DNA of 64,000 bases from Nitrospira sp. (GTDB lineage Bacteria; Nitrospirota; Nitrospiria; Nitrospirales; Nitrospiraceae), in assembly GCA_015709715.1 (NCBI GenBank), contig CP054184.1, positions 1,783,001 to 1,847,000 on the forward strand, written 5' to 3'. The translations under genes and the position numbers were made by a program. Of this stretch, positions 61,349-64,000 are shown in pieces. Within the stretch, counting starts at the first letter, position 1; each line of letters opens with the position of its first letter. The notes under the pieces are model-generated. The model saw nothing but the letters and a program-made list of their open reading frames with translations. It was not told where the DNA came from and ran no database searches.

Positions 61349-62351
61349 TCGTATACAGATACAGGGTGTACCCAAGGTACAGAAGCGCACTACCGCTCAG
61401 CAACCAGGGGCGCCAATGTCCCGACCAGAGGGCCTGAAGAAAACTCATGCCCATGGCCAAGACAGCCAAGACCATCGTCGCCAGCGCAGTCGTGCCCAAG
61501 CTCCATTCCGTGCCGAACAAGCCGACGGAAACGGGAATGGTCCCTTGGAACACCATCGCTCCGGTGACATTGCCGACGGCCAACCGATCTTTCTTCCGAT
61601 AGAGCCACAGGAAACTATTGGACATTTCCGGCAACTCCGTCGCCAGGGGTGCGATCAAGAGCGCCAGGATCAGCGGCGACACCTGCAAGGCCCCCGAAAT
61701 CGAATTGGCCGCCGTCACGAAGAGATGGGCCCCGCCCACCAGGCCCAGCAACCCGACCAGCCCCTGCGCGGCGATAAGGACATAGGGTGGCTGCGCCGAC
61801 CGTCCGGCGAACAACAGCGGCTCCAATTCTCCCCCTCCCTCGCTCTCCTCATCCTCCGCCGAGAATTTAAGCTTCATATAGTAGACGTAGAGGCTCAACA
61901 GGCCGACCGCCACCCCAATGTGGAGCGCGCGAGACGGCACGAACGCGCAGATCAAGGCGAGACTATATCCGATGAGGAAAAACAGGATATCGGTTCGGAC
62001 TTCTCCATAATGGAGCTTGAAGACCGGCGTTCGTTTGCCCAATCGCGCATACAGCATCAACAGGAGCGCCAAAATGGGCAGCACGAGCGTGCTCAACATG
62101 AAGGGCGCTCCAAGGATCGCGCCCAAACCGACTTCCACCTGCTCGCGGCTCGCCCCGAAAAAGATCGCGATGATCGGGATCGACGTCTCCGGCAGGGTTG
62201 TCCCCACCGCAGCAAAAATGCTCCCGACCGCGCCCTCTGAAATGTGTAGACGTTTCCCCAGCCACTCGATGCCGTTGGTGAAGAGGTGACAGCCCGCGAG
62301 GGTAATGACCACCGAGGCCACGAACATGCCCAGATACAGCAGGATCGTCAC
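61338..62351 (-). CDS. Sodium/calcium exchanger family antiporter
   Basis: 337 residues, about ten hydrophobic helices in two inverted halves. The ion-binding repeats are visible as FAAVGTTLPETSIP (first) and IAPLATELPEMSNSF (second), both with the conserved acidic residue of the CaCA superfamily. A charged cytoplasmic loop (SAEDEESEGGGELEP) separates the halves. It exchanges Na+ or H+ for Ca2+ or another cation across the inner membrane. Overlaps larC by 4 bp. Confidence 0.88.
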   Translation of the reverse strand: MTILLYLGMFVASVVITLAGCHLFTNGIEWLGKRLHISEGAVGSIFAAVGTTLPETSIPIIAIFFGASREQVEVGLGAILGAPFMLSTLVLPILALLLMLYARLGKRTPVFKLHYGEVRTDILFFLIGYSLALICAFVPSRALHIGVAVGLLSLYVYYMKLKFSAEDEESEGGGELEPLLFAGRSAQPPYVLIAAQGLVGLLGLVGGAHLFVTAANSISGALQVSPLILALLIAPLATELPEMSNSFLWLYRKKDRLAVGNVTGAMVFQGTIPVSVGLFGTEWSLGTTALATMVLAVLAMGMSFLQALWSGHWRPWLLSGSALLYLGYTLYLYTNGS

Positions 62352-63559
62352 GGTTTCGAGAATCCCTTTCGCCGCTTGTCCTGCGTCCGGCCGTAGGCCG
62401 ACAGGGCCGCTTCCCAGATGTCCTTCACCGGTCGGCCGACCTGCTCGGCCACCCGCCTGCAGTCGTCATATTCCGGCGCGGCCTTGCTGTAACCTGGCCG
62501 AACGTCGGCGACCTTGATGCGAATGTCCTGTCCATTCACCTGCACCGCGGCGAACCGGCGGGGCAAGACCCGCCGCTGCATCTCGACGACCCGCACACCG
62601 AGCGCGGTGGTCTCGGCGAACAGCACCGCCAGCACCGCCCCCGACTTTTCCCGCGGAACCAGCACGGACAACACGTGGCCGGGGCGGCTCTTCTTCATCA
62701 TGACCGGCGTGAGTGTCGCATCCACCGCACCGGCGGCAAACACCCGCTCGAAGACCATCTCGTAACATTGGGGGTTCAGGTCGTCGAGATTGGTCTGCAG
62801 TTCGACAATCGTCTCCACCGACCCGACGGTGGAATCGGCGCCCTCGCCGAGAAAGACGCGCAGCACATTCGGCCATTGCGGCGGGTCGGCCGTCCCGGCT
62901 CCATACCCCACTTGTTTCATCTGCATGGCCGGAAGCGGACCGAACTCCGCCGCCAGGGTCCGCAGCAAGGCCACACCCGTCGGGGTGGCCAATTCACGCG
63001 CCGGTCCCTGCACATAGACCGGCAGACCGCAGGCGAGCGCCGCCACGGCAGGACCAGGCACGGGCAACGCTCCGTGAGCCGACATCACCGTACCGGAGCC
63101 GACATTGATCGCCGACGCCGTCACCCGTTCCACGGCGAGCAGATGCAGCCCCAACACACTCCCCACGACATCAACGAAGGAATCGATGACACCGACCTCG
63201 TGAAAATGCACCTTCGCCGGTTCGACGCCATGCGCCTTCCCTTCGGCTTCGGCCAAGGTGTCGAATACCGCCAGACTCCGTTCCTTGACCACAGGCGGCA
63301 ATCCGCTCTTGGTCAGAATCCGCCGGATCTGCGCCAGGGTCAGCGGGCGCTCGAAGCCCTTCTCGATGTGCACGTCGACTTTCGTCGCCGTGAGCGCGCC
63401 TCGGTCCACCGTCCGCTGCTGAAGGCGGAATCCGTCGATCCGCAAGTGTGACAACCCGCGAATCAATTCCTTGAGCGGCAAGCCGACATCCACCAACGCT
63501 CCAAGCGTCATGTCGCCGCTGATGCCGGAGAAACAATCGAAATGAAGATGGTGCGTCAT
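62348..63559 (-). CDS. larC: Nickel-pincer cofactor cyclometallase LarC
   Basis: 403 residues. HFDCFSGISGDMTLGALVD at the start, KVHFHEVGVIDSFVDVVGS, and ELQTNLDDLNPQCYE match LarC, which inserts nickel into the pyridinium-bisthiocarboxylate mononucleotide to finish the NPN cofactor of LarA-type racemases and epimerases. LarB, LarE and LarA genes are not in the window. Ribosome site GAGGAA lies seven bases before the ATG. It heads an overlapping operon with the antiporter and pdxA. Confidence 0.93.
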   Translation of the reverse strand: MTHHLHFDCFSGISGDMTLGALVDVGLPLKELIRGLSHLRIDGFRLQQRTVDRGALTATKVDVHIEKGFERPLTLAQIRRILTKSGLPPVVKERSLAVFDTLAEAEGKAHGVEPAKVHFHEVGVIDSFVDVVGSVLGLHLLAVERVTASAINVGSGTVMSAHGALPVPGPAVAALACGLPVYVQGPARELATPTGVALLRTLAAEFGPLPAMQMKQVGYGAGTADPPQWPNVLRVFLGEGADSTVGSVETIVELQTNLDDLNPQCYEMVFERVFAAGAVDATLTPVMMKKSRPGHVLSVLVPREKSGAVLAVLFAETTALGVRVVEMQRRVLPRRFAAVQVNGQDIRIKVADVRPGYSKAAPEYDDCRRVAEQVGRPVKDIWEAALSAYGRTQDKRRKGFSKP

Positions 63560-63640
63560 AACGTTCCTCGCATCACCTGACGCGATGCGAGCGGCATCTT
63601 ACCGGAGCCGCATCCGGACGGCAATCATTGCACTCGTTCG

Positions 63641-63669
63641 TTGACAGCCCACCGACGCTGTGTTATCCC
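63641..63669 (+). promoter_or_regulatory. Possible promoter of the secreted-protein gene
   Basis: A perfect TTGACA (63641–63646), 17 bases, then a poor -10 (TATCCC). It lies in the 164-bp divergent region between larC and the rightmost gene, which otherwise shows nothing clear. Confidence 0.35.
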
Positions 63670-63723
63670 CACAACAAGATTGAATCCGGATCACTCGGCC
63701 AGCCGGCCGCAGCATAGGGACCC

Positions 63724-64000
63724 ATGCGTGCGCTGACTCCAACTCCCGACGCCACCGCTCTTCCCCGTCCGCAATGGAAAGGATTCGCATGGCTGATGCT
63801 AGTCAGCCTCGTCGTGATCCTGATGGGACAGAGCACGGAGGGCTTCGCGAAACAGAAGGGGAAAGGTGTTCCGCGCCCCGAGCCGGAACTCAAGATCGTC
63901 GAGTTCTCGGCCTCCCCGATCCCCTACCATCCGCAAGAAGGACCGTTTCAGTTCGTCGCGACGGTACAATTGCCCAAGGAAGTCGACGAGCAATGGATGC
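63724..64000 (+). CDS. Secreted protein, partial at the window end
   Basis: At least 92 residues, open to the last base. AGGGA precedes the ATG at 63724. A basic N-terminus is followed by a hydrophobic segment (FAWLMLVSLVVILMGQS, ~20–36) of a signal peptide or anchor, then IVEFSASPIPYHPQEGPFQF and VATVQLPKE, suggesting a beta-sandwich domain. No family recognised from this fragment. Confidence 0.65.
   Translation, partial: MRALTPTPDATALPRPQWKGFAWLMLVSLVVILMGQSTEGFAKQKGKGVPRPEPELKIVEFSASPIPYHPQEGPFQFVATVQLPKEVDEQWM

Noticed and set aside
61344-61365. GTATACAGATACAGGG near the pdxA start, resembling the regulon palindrome
   Set aside because: Half-sites are not six bases apart and no sigma-54 promoter is nearby.

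Overview
The window is 64 kb of GC-rich, gene-dense bacterial chromosome. The mix of genes looks like the Nitrospira lineage (phylum Nitrospirota): stacks of PAS histidine kinases, a UspA–rubredoxin–PCP_red fusion, an oxygen-binding di-iron (ODP) protein, cyanobacterial-style two-partner secretion with CHAT and DUF928 proteins, and a RoxA-like di-heme cytochrome. That placement rests on family content and base composition only. I saw no tRNA, rRNA, CRISPR array, insertion sequence or phage gene.

Layout. 1–5.0 kb: the 3' part of a multi-PAS hybrid kinase and a wrecked kinase paralogue behind it. 5.0–13.8 kb: a UPF0114 membrane protein, a patatin–membrane–GNAT fusion, a HerA-like ATPase, an outer-membrane protein and a small DMT-type protein. 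13.9–18.2 kb: uvrA, then an MCP-like protein overlapping an ODP gene. 18.2–24.9 kb: ubiE-type methyltransferase, a B12-type radical SAM enzyme, the UspA fusion, a NirJ/AhbC-like radical SAM enzyme and a CopD/HemJ-like membrane protein; four PCP_red domains lie in two adjacent genes. 25.1–31.1 kb: RoxA-like cytochrome, a kinase with a V4R-like sensor, and a FadL-type porin. 31.5–40.5 kb: a two-partner secretion operon (FHA exoprotein, TpsB transporter, exported TPR–CHAT protease, DUF928), then a 31-codon membrane peptide and a ribbon-helix-helix protein. 40.7–55.1 kb: two tandem TonB receptors, a REC–PAS8 protein, a periplasmic binding protein, two kinases and a lone receiver. 55.1–63.6 kb (minus strand): 2OG oxygenase, lolA, ftsK, and the overlapping cluster rsmA–hypothetical–pdxA–antiporter–larC. 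The window ends in a secreted protein.

The most striking hidden structure is regulatory. A 16-bp palindrome, GTATC-N6-GATAC, occurs at five intergenic or gene-end places. Three of these are tandem pairs whose two copies start exactly 21 bp apart. All five lie 100–150 bp upstream of a sigma-54 (-24/-12) promoter. The targets are the patatin fusion, the RoxA-like cytochrome, the secretion operon, the TonB receptor operon and a NtrB-type kinase. A sixth sigma-54 promoter without the palindrome drives the tiny peptide. This looks like a cell-surface and signalling regulon of one sigma-54 activator encoded outside the window. Two of the promoters overlap false upstream start codons, so they also fix the true gene starts.

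Housekeeping genes use sigma-70-like promoters, and those of uvrA and ftsK sit so close to the start codon that their mRNAs should be leaderless or nearly so.
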